This document shows, one piece after another, positions 1-6,428 of a stretch of 12,167 nt of DNA. Position 1 is the stretch's first letter; the number at the start of each line of letters is the position of its first letter. A program made the position numbers and the translations under genes. A model generated the notes under the pieces. The model saw only the letters and a list, made by a program, of their open reading frames with translations. It was not told the origin of the DNA and searched no databases. The stretch comes from Leptolyngbya sp. SIO4C1 (lineage in GTDB: Bacteria > Cyanobacteriota > Cyanobacteriia > Phormidesmidales > Phormidesmidaceae): NCBI GenBank assembly GCA_010671975.1, contig JAAHIA010000113.1:1-12167 (forward strand), given 5' to 3'.

Positions 1-589
1 TGCTCATCAGCCGGTCATATTCATCTAGCCGCGCTGGCAAGTAGCTGCAATAGTCCAGACATTTGTCTAGCCAGCCATAGGGCAGATCGGCTGCCACACC
101 GCCAACGCGAAAGTAGTTGTTGTTAATTAGCCGCATCCCGGTAGCGGCTTCCCACAGGTCGAGAATCATTTCGCGATCGCGCAGCGCATAGAAAAACAGC
201 GCATGGTTGCCCAAATCGGAGATAAACGAAGGCCCAAGCCACAGCAGATGGTTGGAGATGCGCGTCAGCTCTAGCATGATGGCTCGGATGTAGCTGGCTC
301 GCTTGGGGACTTCAATATCGGCGAGCCGCTCAACCGCATTCACCGTCACTGCCTCATTGAACATGCCGCCATAGTAGTCCCAGCGGCTAACGTAGGGGAT
401 ATACATCGTCACCGTGCGATTTTCAGCAATTTTTTCCATCCCTCGGTGCAGGTAGCCAATCACCGGCTCACAGTCCAGCACCTCTTCCCCGTCGAGCGTA
501 AGAATTAGCCTAAAGCAGCCGTGGGCAGAGGGATGATGCGGTCCCATGTTGATGATCATGGGGTCGGTGCGCGTTTCGAGCAGCGTCAT
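1..589 (-). CDS. ndhH: NAD(P)H-quinone oxidoreductase subunit H (NdhH), N-terminal half, cut by the window edge
   Basis: NdhH is the 49-kDa/NuoD-type subunit of cyanobacterial NDH-1, at the peripheral arm/membrane interface next to the quinone site; the complex works in respiration and cyclic electron flow. The frame is open from ATG 587-589 to the window edge (196 residues; the family has about 394). Seen: MGPHHPSAHG near residue 15, then VIGYLHRGMEKIAENRT, SRWDYYGGMFNEA, NHLLWLG, LWEAATGMRLINNNYFR and DLPYGWLDKC, all NdhH signatures. The start is set by GGAGGT five bases upstream. It stands alone on its strand and is divergent from the ferredoxin gene. Odd: the normally near-invariant stretch DVGAQTPFFYIFRERE reads DLGNHALFFYALRDRE, and the usual PSMHG is PSAHG, so this may be a divergent paralogue rather than the main ndhH. 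NdhH family membership is near certain; orthology is less so. Confidence 0.93.
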   Translation of the reverse strand, partial: MTLLETRTDPMIINMGPHHPSAHGCFRLILTLDGEEVLDCEPVIGYLHRGMEKIAENRTVTMYIPYVSRWDYYGGMFNEAVTVNAVERLADIEVPKRASYIRAIMLELTRISNHLLWLGPSFISDLGNHALFFYALRDREMILDLWEAATGMRLINNNYFRVGGVAADLPYGWLDKCLDYCSYLPARLDEYDRLMS

Positions 590-593
590 AATG

Positions 594-599
594 ACCTCC
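594..599 (-). promoter_or_regulatory. Strong ribosome-binding site of ndhH
   Basis: On the minus strand GGAGGT lies five bases before ATG 587-589. It fixes the start of the NdhH frame. A TATAGT hexamer on the same strand at 614-619 could be a -10 box, but I see no convincing -35. Confidence 0.7.
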
Positions 600-690
600 A
601 AACCGGCAGCGAAACTATAGCCATTCGGGCCTAACTTTACGTTCTGTCGTAGCGCTTAAAAGAGAAAAACTCGGGAATAGAGTTATCTCA

Positions 691-704
691 ATAGAGATCT
701 CTAT
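691..704. promoter_or_regulatory. 14-bp perfect palindrome in the ndhH/ferredoxin divergent gap
   Basis: ATAGAGATCTCTAT is its own reverse complement. It lies roughly midway in the 224-base gap between two divergent genes. A further partial half-site ATAGAG occurs at 677-682. The size and symmetry fit an operator for a dimeric regulator, but no regulator is identified and a chance palindrome is possible. The rest of the gap (590-813) holds no gene that I can see; TGGACA at 761 and TAATAC at 781 resemble promoter boxes but are only 14 bases apart. Confidence 0.4.
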
Positions 705-813
705 CGGTAGGGGGTTACATGAGTGGTAAAACGCCTGAAACCTGTGTCATACATATAGAATGGACAGCAAAATCTTTAGTTAATACTGTTGAATTTCTGG
801 CTTAAGCGGTTGT

Positions 814-1371
814 ATGTCAAAATCTTCTTTCTGTTTGGAAGGCGAATTTATTGGCTTTGTTGCTGGCAAAAAAAACTCCTGTAAATACCTCAAGCTGGTG
901 GCTAGTGGCAAACGCTACCGCGTGCGCGTGCGCAAACGCCTGCGCGATCGGGTAAAGCAGCTGCAGCCCGGCGATCGCCTGCTGGTAAGCGGCTACCGCA
1001 AAAAGCGTAAGCTCAGCAAGACAAAGTTCAAAGTTGACCGGATTGACAACCTTTCAACCGATAGTCCTGAGCCGGTTGTAGCCGCACAGCCAGCGGCTAA
1101 GTCTAAAAAAGCAAGGTCGCGCATCTTGGTCTGCGGCAAGTCGAGCTGTCGCAAGCGCGGTGCAAAAGAAGTCTGCCAGGCAATTGAGGCCGCGCTGAGC
1201 TCAGCCCAGGAGCCGGTCGAGCTGCGGCTAACCGGCTGTATGGATCGCTGCAAGTCTGGCCCTCAGGTGGTTGTGATGCCCGGCAAGCATCGCTACAGCA
1301 AGGTCAAGCCAAAGCAGGTAGCAAAGCTGGTACAGCAGCATTTTGGCAAAGATCGGGCGCCCGTTTCTTAA
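814..1371 (+). CDS. (2Fe-2S) thioredoxin-like ferredoxin domain protein with basic N-terminal domain
   Basis: A 185-residue soluble protein. The C-terminal half (about residues 103-178) is a thioredoxin-fold [2Fe-2S] domain like that of the NuoE/24-kDa family: ILVCGKSSCRKRGA supplies C107 and C112 (C-x4-C), and LTGCMDRCKSGP supplies C142 and C146 (C-x3-C), the usual four-cysteine pattern. The N-terminal part (1-80) is very basic (RVRVRKRLRDRVK, YRKKRKLSK) and looks like a small beta-rich domain; a proline/alanine linker follows. Similar two-part proteins are known in cyanobacteria with no assigned role; electron transfer is inferred from the cluster motif, and nucleic-acid binding by the basic part is speculative. 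ATG 814 is the first good start, with no clear Shine-Dalgarno sequence. It converges with argC, leaving 12 bases between the stops. Confidence 0.85.
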   Translation: MSKSSFCLEGEFIGFVAGKKNSCKYLKLVASGKRYRVRVRKRLRDRVKQLQPGDRLLVSGYRKKRKLSKTKFKVDRIDNLSTDSPEPVVAAQPAAKSKKARSRILVCGKSSCRKRGAKEVCQAIEAALSSAQEPVELRLTGCMDRCKSGPQVVVMPGKHRYSKVKPKQVAKLVQQHFGKDRAPVS

Positions 1372-1399
1372 CGGCAGCCTTCACTACAGCCCGATCTTT
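1348..1399. terminator. Inverted repeat spanning two convergent gene ends; candidate bidirectional terminator
   Basis: AAAGATCGGGC (1348-1358) is the exact reverse complement of GCCCGATCTTT (1389-1399). The 30-base interior holds another hairpin, CCGTT-TCTT-AACGG (1361-1374), and both stop codons. The A-rich 5' arm and T-rich 3' arm work in either direction, as expected of a bidirectional rho-independent terminator. The arms lie inside the two coding ends. A competing local hairpin, GCCCGA/TCGGGC (1389-1405), is also possible. The repeat is certain; the terminator role is inferred. Confidence 0.5.
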
Positions 1400-2355
1400 T
1401 CGGGCAGCCCTAGCATGATGTTTAGGTTCTGCACCGCTGCCCCGGAAGCGCCCTTACCCAGATTATCTAGGCGCGCTGCCAGCAGTGCCTCCTGGGTGTG
1501 GCCGTTGGCGAAGACGAACAGCTGCACCTGATTAGTGTCATTGGCTGCTTTGATATCTAAGAATTTGCCGTCTCGGAGGGCGCCTGTGTCAGCCAGGGGA
1601 TGTACCTGAATGAAAGGCTCCTCGGCGTAGTGAACGGCTAAAGCCTCATAGAGCTGCTGTCCGGTTGGCGGATGCTCTAAGCTCCAGAGCGGCAGCGGCA
1701 CCTGCACCAGCATTCCTTTCTCAAACGCGCCAACCGCCGGCACAAATAAGGGCGGATGGGCCAGGCCCGAGTACTGATGCATTTCTTTGACATGCTTATG
1801 CCCAAACGAGAGTCCATAGACCCCGTAGGGATGGGCATGCTCAGCGCCTGGATTCGCCTGACGCACCGCTTCATACTGTTCGATTAGCTTACGGCCGCCG
1901 CCGGAGTAGCCGGAGACCGCGTTGACCGTGGCTGGAAAGGTCGCAGGCAGCAGACCCGCCGCTATGAGCGGATGCAGGCAGGACAAGAAACCGGTCGGAT
2001 AGCAGCCCGGATTGCTCACTCGCGATGCTGAGGCAATTTTCTGGCGCTGGCCTGGCATCAGCTCAGGAAAGCCATAGACCCAGTCGGGGGCAGTGCGGTG
2101 AGCCGAGCTGGCATCGAGCACTTTGACCGCCGGGTTAGTAATCAGGCTAACAGCTTCTCGGGCAGCGTCATCTGGCAAACACAGCACCGCCACGCTGACA
2201 GAATTCAGCAGCTTGGCTCGTTCAGCCGCGTCTTTGCGCTTATCGGGGTCGATGCTGACTAACGTTAGATCGTCTCGCTGCGAAAGTCGCGCGTAGATTT
2301 GTAATCCTGTCGTGCCGGCTTCGCCATCAATAAAGACGGTTGGCTGAGATCCCAT
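1384..2355 (-). CDS. argC: N-acetyl-gamma-glutamyl-phosphate reductase, short type 2 form
   Basis: This enzyme makes N-acetyl-glutamate semialdehyde from the acyl phosphate with NADPH, the third step of arginine synthesis in the cytoplasm. It has 323 residues. The nucleotide-binding loop is IDGEAGTTG (9-17), the catalytic cysteine is C118 in SNPGCYPTG, and the active-site region GHKHVKEM (185-192) supplies a histidine. SGYSGGGR (148-155) is also family-typical. The length and the GEAGTTGLQIYARL opening match the short type 2 class, better known from proteobacteria; the usual cyanobacterial ArgC is the roughly 350-residue type 1 opening with GASGYxG. AGGA six bases upstream supports ATG 2353-2355. 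The methyltransferase gene lies 105 bases upstream on the same strand, so co-transcription is possible but not shown. Confidence 0.93.
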   Translation of the reverse strand: MGSQPTVFIDGEAGTTGLQIYARLSQRDDLTLVSIDPDKRKDAAERAKLLNSVSVAVLCLPDDAAREAVSLITNPAVKVLDASSAHRTAPDWVYGFPELMPGQRQKIASASRVSNPGCYPTGFLSCLHPLIAAGLLPATFPATVNAVSGYSGGGRKLIEQYEAVRQANPGAEHAHPYGVYGLSFGHKHVKEMHQYSGLAHPPLFVPAVGAFEKGMLVQVPLPLWSLEHPPTGQQLYEALAVHYAEEPFIQVHPLADTGALRDGKFLDIKAANDTNQVQLFVFANGHTQEALLAARLDNLGKGASGAAVQNLNIMLGLPEKIGL

Positions 2356-2460
2356 AGCTGTTCCTGTTTGCTGTACTGGCTGAAGTATGACGCTGAAATA
2401 TGAATCAACCTTACAACAGCCGGCGTCCGTTCGGCGGTTCTCGATGAACCTGTCGCCTGT

Positions 2461-3087
2461 CTAGGCGGGTTTGACAAAAATACTGAGCAAAATTGGCCCG
2501 AGTAAATGGACCTGTCTGTCTATGCGCAAACCAGCCGTTTCTCCTAGGCGATCGCGAGCTATCTTGCTATAGAATTGGACGCTGCCGGCTGCGATCGCGA
2601 CAGTCACTGTTTCTTGGCCGCTGCAGAGGCTGGGGGCATAGTCAGCTAGGTAAAACGATCCGCCCGGCTTAAGCACGCGATGCACTTCGCTGAGCACCGC
2701 TGCCGGGTCGGGGTAGTGCAGGAAGCTGATGGTGCAAAAGACGGCATCAAACTGGGCGTCGGGGAAAGGCAGATCGCTGCTCGTGCCCTGAGCGTAGCTC
2801 AGGCGAGTGGAATCGGCGCTTTTTTGAGCAGCCTGAGCCAGCATTTTGGCAGCAAAGTCAAAACCGACGCCGGTGAGCTGAGGGTATTCGGTGGCGAGGC
2901 GATTGAGCAGCTTGCCAGTGCCGCAGCCGAGATCGAGGACATGGGCGGCAGGCGGCAGGGATACGAATTCGAGCAGTCGCTGATGGACAGCTTGGTAGAA
3001 GACGGAGGGCAGAAGCCAGTCATAGGTGTTGGCCCAGCGGTTGAAGAGGTTGAGTTTGAAAGTTTGGTCTGAAGTGGAGGTTTGCAT
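2461..3087 (-). CDS. Class I SAM-dependent methyltransferase (Methyltransf_11/UbiE-like)
   Basis: A 208-residue Rossmann-fold methyltransferase. Motif I, HVLDLGCGTGKL (49-60), binds S-adenosylmethionine; GFDFAAKML (75-83) carries the acidic residue for the ribose; LPFPDAQFDAVFC (106-118) is motif II, with LHYPDP after it; RVLKPGGSFYLADY (137-150) is motif III. The N-terminal FNRWANTYDWL (15-25) resembles UbiE/MenG-type enzymes, so a small-molecule acceptor such as a quinone or other lipid is plausible, but the acceptor cannot be read from the sequence. It is not ChlM in spite of the chlD gene upstream. No Shine-Dalgarno sequence precedes the ATG at 3085-3087. Two HIP1 octamers lie within it (2548 and 2591). 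It sits 136 bases downstream of chlD on the same strand. Confidence 0.88.
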   Translation of the reverse strand: MQTSTSDQTFKLNLFNRWANTYDWLLPSVFYQAVHQRLLEFVSLPPAAHVLDLGCGTGKLLNRLATEYPQLTGVGFDFAAKMLAQAAQKSADSTRLSYAQGTSSDLPFPDAQFDAVFCTISFLHYPDPAAVLSEVHRVLKPGGSFYLADYAPSLCSGQETVTVAIAAGSVQFYSKIARDRLGETAGLRIDRQVHLLGPILLSIFVKPA

Positions 3088-3170
3088 AAAGGTTGCTCGC
3101 TGTTTGTAATGCTGGCGAGTGAGAAAGGGGCTGCTCCCGGGGTCCCTCCGAGTTTCCCTGCCGAAAATAT

Positions 3171-3191
3171 GTGAGCTATCTCAGCTTGCAC
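3171..3191 (-). terminator. Possible terminator after chlD
   Basis: On the minus strand, 32 bases after the chlD stop, GTG..AGCT pairs with AGCT..CAC (7 bp, two-base bulge, five-base loop) and is followed by ATATTTT. This is weak for a rho-independent terminator. Read-through into the methyltransferase gene is equally possible. Confidence 0.3.
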
Positions 3192-3223
3192 GCTGGGATT
3201 TCCCCACGGGTAGGATCAGCTGA

Positions 3224-5272
3224 TCAACCTTTCGTGTCAGCCAAAGCCCCTCTCGCCATCGCTGCAATTGCCTGATCGGTTGCTTTCGGCAGCTGATAAT
3301 ACTTCCCGCCTGCCGTTCTTGCCAGCTCCTTGCCAAACCCGGTCGATACAAACTTGCGCTCAGTATCAATAATCAGCAGCTGAAAGCCGGTGGCTCGAAT
3401 TTTTCCGGCAATCTCTAGCAGCTCTGCTTTAATATCTGGCTTCTCATCGGGCTCCATCGGCTCACCGAGCGATCGCATCAGCGGCACGTTGCCGCGACCG
3501 TCTGTGATGGCCACAATCGCCACGTTGCCAATATCGCCCGACTGCTGCGCGTTGGTGCCGACCCGCACTGCCTGCGTCAGTCCGTGGGCCAACGGTGAGC
3601 CCCCGCCGCAGGGCATCCGCTCTAGCCGCCGCCGCGCTGAGGTAATGGAGCGGGTGGGCGGCAGCAGCACCTCAGCTTGCTCGCCCCGAAAGGGAATCAG
3701 CGCTACCTGATCGCGGTTCTGATAGGCATCGGTCAGCAGGCTGAGCACTGCGCCTTTGGCCGACTGCATGCGGTTGAGCGCCATCGAGCCTGAGGCGTCG
3801 ACCACGAAGATAATCAGTGAGCCGGCCTTGCGCGCTAGGCGCTTGGCGCGAATGTCGCCCGGCTCAACGATGACGCGACGGCTGGGCTGTCGGGCGCGAC
3901 GTGCCTTCTGGTAGGGGGCAGCCGCCCGCAGCGTGGCATCGACGGCAATGCGGCGCACTGGCCCCTGCGGTATAAAGGGCTTGATATAGCGACCGCGCTC
4001 CTCGGAGATCACCAGGCTTTGGCTGCCCGACTTGCCCTGACGGCTCATGGTCTGGGCAAACAGCATCAGCGAGGGATCAAGCATTACCCCTTCCGGGTCG
4101 AAGATAAATTCTTCAGGGATGCTGGGCGGCGATTCGGGTTCTTCTGAGTCTTCTTCGTCTTCGTCCTCATCTTCAGGATCGTCCGGGTTCTCTTCAGAAT
4201 CGTCCGGGTCCTGATTTTGCGGCGGGGGCGGCTCATCCTCCGGCGGGGGCGGCTCCATCAGCAGCGATCGCGGAATGATTACCAGCTCGACGGCGCGACG
4301 CAGATCGTCAGCGTTCACTGCCGTTCGCCCATCCAGCGCAGCGCTGGCCTTAGCAACCCGCACGGCAAACAGCTCAGCCCGGTGGCCCTCAACGCCGCCG
4401 CGAATGGCTTCGGTCACCAAATACTGAATCTGGTCGTGACTAATGGTGACGTCTCTTAGCCATTCGCGCGCCAGAATGATCTGCGTTCGCAGGGAGTCAA
4501 TTTCTTCGAGAAACTGCGTCAGAAAGCCTTGCGGATCGTTGGCATAGTTGCTGGCCTGTTCGACCGCCTGCACCCGATCTTCTAATGTCAGATCGGCATC
4601 GGCGGATAGCGCGATCGCAATTCTATCCAGCAGATGATCGCGCAGCGGCCCTTCTTCGGGGTTATAGGTGGCAATCAGCAGGGGCCTGCAGGGATGCTGA
4701 AAGCTGATGCCCTCGCGCTCAATCTGGTTGCGCCCCTGGGTTAGCGTTGAGAGCAGCAGGTTGGCAATCTGGTCGTCGAGCAGATTAATCTCATCAATGT
4801 AGAGCACGCCGCGATGGGCCTCGGCGAGCAGCCCGGGCTGAAAGATGGTCTCCCCGGTTTGAACAGATTTTGCCACATCTACCGAGCCCAGCAGCCGGTC
4901 TTCTGTTACCCCGAGCGGCACCTGAATAAACGGCGCTGGAATCACTTGGGTAGGCAGGGCTGAAAAGTCGCCGACCGCTGTGCCAAATCGCTCGCGTGTT
5001 TCGTCATCCCAGTCGCGCGGATTGGTGGGATCGCAGTTGCAGCAGGCGGCTTCAATAATCTCGATGGGCGGCAGCAGCTGATGTAGTGCTCGGGCTAAGA
5101 CTGACTTCGCGGTTCCCCGCCGACCGGCAATCACCACGCCCCCCAAGCCCGGATCGACCGCTGCCAGCAGCAGCGCTAGCTTGATCGCATCCTGCCCAAC
5201 AACTGCCATCAGCGGAAATGTGGTGGGAATATCGGCAACCAAAGTTGGCATCTTCGTTGATTGAACGCTCAT
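3224..5272 (-). CDS. chlD: Magnesium chelatase ATPase subunit D
   Basis: ChlD joins ChlI and ChlH to insert Mg2+ into protoporphyrin IX, the first committed step of chlorophyll synthesis. It has 682 residues, normal for cyanobacterial ChlD. The N-terminal AAA+ domain (about 15-335) has Walker A GRRGTAKS (50-57) and Walker B GVLYIDEINLL (155-165). A proline- then acid-rich linker (340-386; runs of P, D and E) is typical of the family. The C-terminal von Willebrand A domain (about 484-678) has the MIDAS motif VDASGSM (491-497), GGGSPLAHGL (556-565) and AITDGRGN (588-595). Both nucleotide motifs look intact, unlike some bacterial BchD proteins. The start MSVQSTKMP has no clear ribosome-binding site; the internal ATG eight codons in is an alternative. 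The gene diverges from the unknown protein at 5383. Confidence 0.97.
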   Translation of the reverse strand: MSVQSTKMPTLVADIPTTFPLMAVVGQDAIKLALLLAAVDPGLGGVVIAGRRGTAKSVLARALHQLLPPIEIIEAACCNCDPTNPRDWDDETRERFGTAVGDFSALPTQVIPAPFIQVPLGVTEDRLLGSVDVAKSVQTGETIFQPGLLAEAHRGVLYIDEINLLDDQIANLLLSTLTQGRNQIEREGISFQHPCRPLLIATYNPEEGPLRDHLLDRIAIALSADADLTLEDRVQAVEQASNYANDPQGFLTQFLEEIDSLRTQIILAREWLRDVTISHDQIQYLVTEAIRGGVEGHRAELFAVRVAKASAALDGRTAVNADDLRRAVELVIIPRSLLMEPPPPEDEPPPPQNQDPDDSEENPDDPEDEDEDEEDSEEPESPPSIPEEFIFDPEGVMLDPSLMLFAQTMSRQGKSGSQSLVISEERGRYIKPFIPQGPVRRIAVDATLRAAAPYQKARRARQPSRRVIVEPGDIRAKRLARKAGSLIIFVVDASGSMALNRMQSAKGAVLSLLTDAYQNRDQVALIPFRGEQAEVLLPPTRSITSARRRLERMPCGGGSPLAHGLTQAVRVGTNAQQSGDIGNVAIVAITDGRGNVPLMRSLGEPMEPDEKPDIKAELLEIAGKIRATGFQLLIIDTERKFVSTGFGKELARTAGGKYYQLPKATDQAIAAMARGALADTKG

Positions 5273-5382
5273 TTTGTCAGCTTATCATCGCGGCTGATGG
5301 TTTCAGAGATGGGGGCCCGTCAGGCGGGGTGGCAGCTTTAAACTTTGGATGAGGCAGCTAGCCAATTCATTAAGCTGCGCAG

Positions 5383-6024
5383 ATGCAGTGTCGAAAGGGC
5401 TTAAGATACGGATTAATTTCATCTTCCAGTAAACTTCTGATGCTGCAAGTTGCCAAAGCTGCAAGCTGCAAGCTGCTGTCGTACAGAGGGCAGTATACGG
5501 CCTATCGAATTGAGCTACCCAGTGTTAAAAAACGAGTGGCCGCTGTCAAAGTAGACGATGGTTATTTTCGGATTTTTCGGCAGGTAAGTGACGCAGCCCA
5601 GGCGCTTGAGCTGGTGATTAAGCTAGCGGCCTATCGAGATAATTTAGCGATTAGCTTTCACCGCCAGGGCTACTGTCTGTGGATTTATGAGCCAGAGGTT
5701 AAATCGGCGCGCTCAGATCAGTCCTCTGGGCCAGTGCGCCTGCCCACTTACGGTCCTGCGAACTGCTTTATAATTCGCAGCGAGCGCTACTATCGCATCT
5801 GCTACATCAAAGTGCCCGATCTGCCGGAGCGGCTGCTGGCAATCTACTACGGCAGACAGTTTTATAGCCTGTACAAGAGCGGCTTAGATGCCTCAGCCGT
5901 GCTCAAAACGGCAACTAAGTTTGTCGGTCGTGGCGATGCCGTCGCGATCGCGCCTACCAAGCAGGGCTATGCGCTCTGCCTGCTAGAGCCCGAAGCAATC
6001 CCTTATCGACCTAAAAAGTCCTAA
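5383..6024 (+). CDS. Unknown protein with two tandem repeat units, beside ccmK4
   Basis: I do not recognise this 213-residue protein. Its main feature is an internal duplication: residues 41-106 and 137-205 align, without a gap from R51/R150 onward, with about 15 identities in 56 positions. Both units open with YRI, have an A-x(4)-L helix-like middle, then LAI/VAI, then QGY-x-L and end in EPE. Each unit looks like a small alpha/beta domain. It is basic overall, with no signal peptide or membrane span. The linker (107-133) is rich in S, P and G. The start is uncertain: ATG 5383 or ATG 5440 (residue 20), neither with a good ribosome-binding site; the region between has a repeated GCTGCAA and may be non-coding. 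Its stop interlocks with that of ccmK4. Location gives only a weak hint of a carboxysome link. Confidence 0.75.
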   Translation: MQCRKGLRYGLISSSSKLLMLQVAKAASCKLLSYRGQYTAYRIELPSVKKRVAAVKVDDGYFRIFRQVSDAAQALELVIKLAAYRDNLAISFHRQGYCLWIYEPEVKSARSDQSSGPVRLPTYGPANCFIIRSERYYRICYIKVPDLPERLLAIYYGRQFYSLYKSGLDASAVLKTATKFVGRGDAVAIAPTKQGYALCLLEPEAIPYRPKKS

Positions 6025-6359
6025 CGCCCTGGCAAAATCGGCATTTCGACCGCGTTGCGGAAGCGTTCAACGCTCTCATCAAAATCAATCGGCAACACCG
6101 AAACCACATTTTCGTGCGGGCGCGGAATGATCACCCAGGTTTCTAGCACGCCGCCGGGACAGTTTTCAGCCGCTTCAACGCCGGCTTCCATCGCTGCTTT
6201 AACCTCAGACACATCGCCGCGAATATTGATACAAAACCGGGCGCTGCCGGCGCGAATGTAGTTGACAAGCGTCACGCGGCCAGCTTTGACCATCGCATCT
6301 GCGGCAGCCAGTACGGGGGGAAATCCTTTTGTCTCAAGCGATCCAACTGCCTGGGGCAT
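6021..6359 (-). CDS. ccmK4: Carboxysome shell protein CcmK4
   Basis: A single-BMC-domain protein (112 residues; CcmK4 is usually about 112) that forms hexamers in the beta-carboxysome shell. Seen: AVGSLETKGFPPVLAAADAMVKAGRVTL (read in two parts: N-terminal strand, then helix A), the pore segment YIRAGSAR (34-41), the strand RFCINIRGDVSEVKAAMEAG and the C-terminal TWVIIPRPHENVVSVLPIDF. TWVIIPRPHENVV and the 12-residue tail after RFRNAVE fit CcmK4 rather than K1, K2 or K3. It lies 69 bases downstream of ccmK3 in the standard K3-K4 order; published work shows that K3 and K4 can form mixed hexamers. A strong AAGGAGA ribosome-binding site six bases before the ATG fixes the start. The stop overlaps that of the convergent unknown gene. 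Confidence 0.95.
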   Translation of the reverse strand: MPQAVGSLETKGFPPVLAAADAMVKAGRVTLVNYIRAGSARFCINIRGDVSEVKAAMEAGVEAAENCPGGVLETWVIIPRPHENVVSVLPIDFDESVERFRNAVEMPILPGR

Positions 6360-6365
6360 TGCCGT

Positions 6366-6372
6366 TCTCCTT
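6366..6372 (-). promoter_or_regulatory. Strong ribosome-binding site of ccmK4
   Basis: AAGGAGA on the minus strand, six bases before ATG 6357-6359, is a near-consensus Shine-Dalgarno sequence. It is clearly better placed than GGGAG of ccmK3 (6750-6754, nine bases from its ATG), which suggests stronger translation of ccmK4 from a shared message. Confidence 0.75.
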
Positions 6373-6376
6373 ATTG

Positions 6377-6393
6377 ACAGGACACCGTCCTGT
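6377..6393 (-). promoter_or_regulatory. Hairpin between ccmK3 and ccmK4
   Basis: ACAGGAC and GTCCTGT form a perfect 7-bp stem around a three-base loop. It sits four bases upstream of the ccmK4 ribosome-binding site and 35 bases after the ccmK3 stop. It has no T run, so it is more likely a processing, stability or translation element than a terminator. The hairpin itself is plain in the sequence; its role is inferred. Confidence 0.55.
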
Positions 6394-6428
6394 ATAACTC
6401 CAAGACCTTATTGTACGGGACGAGGGAA

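Noticed and set aside
2680..3072. Plus-strand open frame of 130 codons across the methyltransferase gene
   Set aside because: It is antisense to a clear SAM methyltransferase with intact motifs, lacks its own ribosome-binding site and shows no recognisable domain. The 2799-3191 minus-strand frame is a shadow for the same reason.
2461..3087. ChlM (Mg-protoporphyrin methyltransferase) suggested by adjacency to chlD
   Set aside because: The N-terminal sequence and motif arrangement match UbiE/Methyltransf_11 enzymes, not ChlM; adjacency alone is not evidence.
3214..3225. Perfect 12-bp palindrome GATCAGCTGATC at the chlD stop codon
   Set aside because: With no loop it can form only a 4-bp stem, it has no T run and it overlaps the stop codon. 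It is probably chance in GATC/AGCT-rich DNA.
3565..4252. Acid- and proline-rich low-complexity stretch as a possible foreign insertion in chlD
   Set aside because: The linker between the AAA+ and von Willebrand A domains (coding bases near 4115-4252) is a normal ChlD feature, and the flanking domains are intact.
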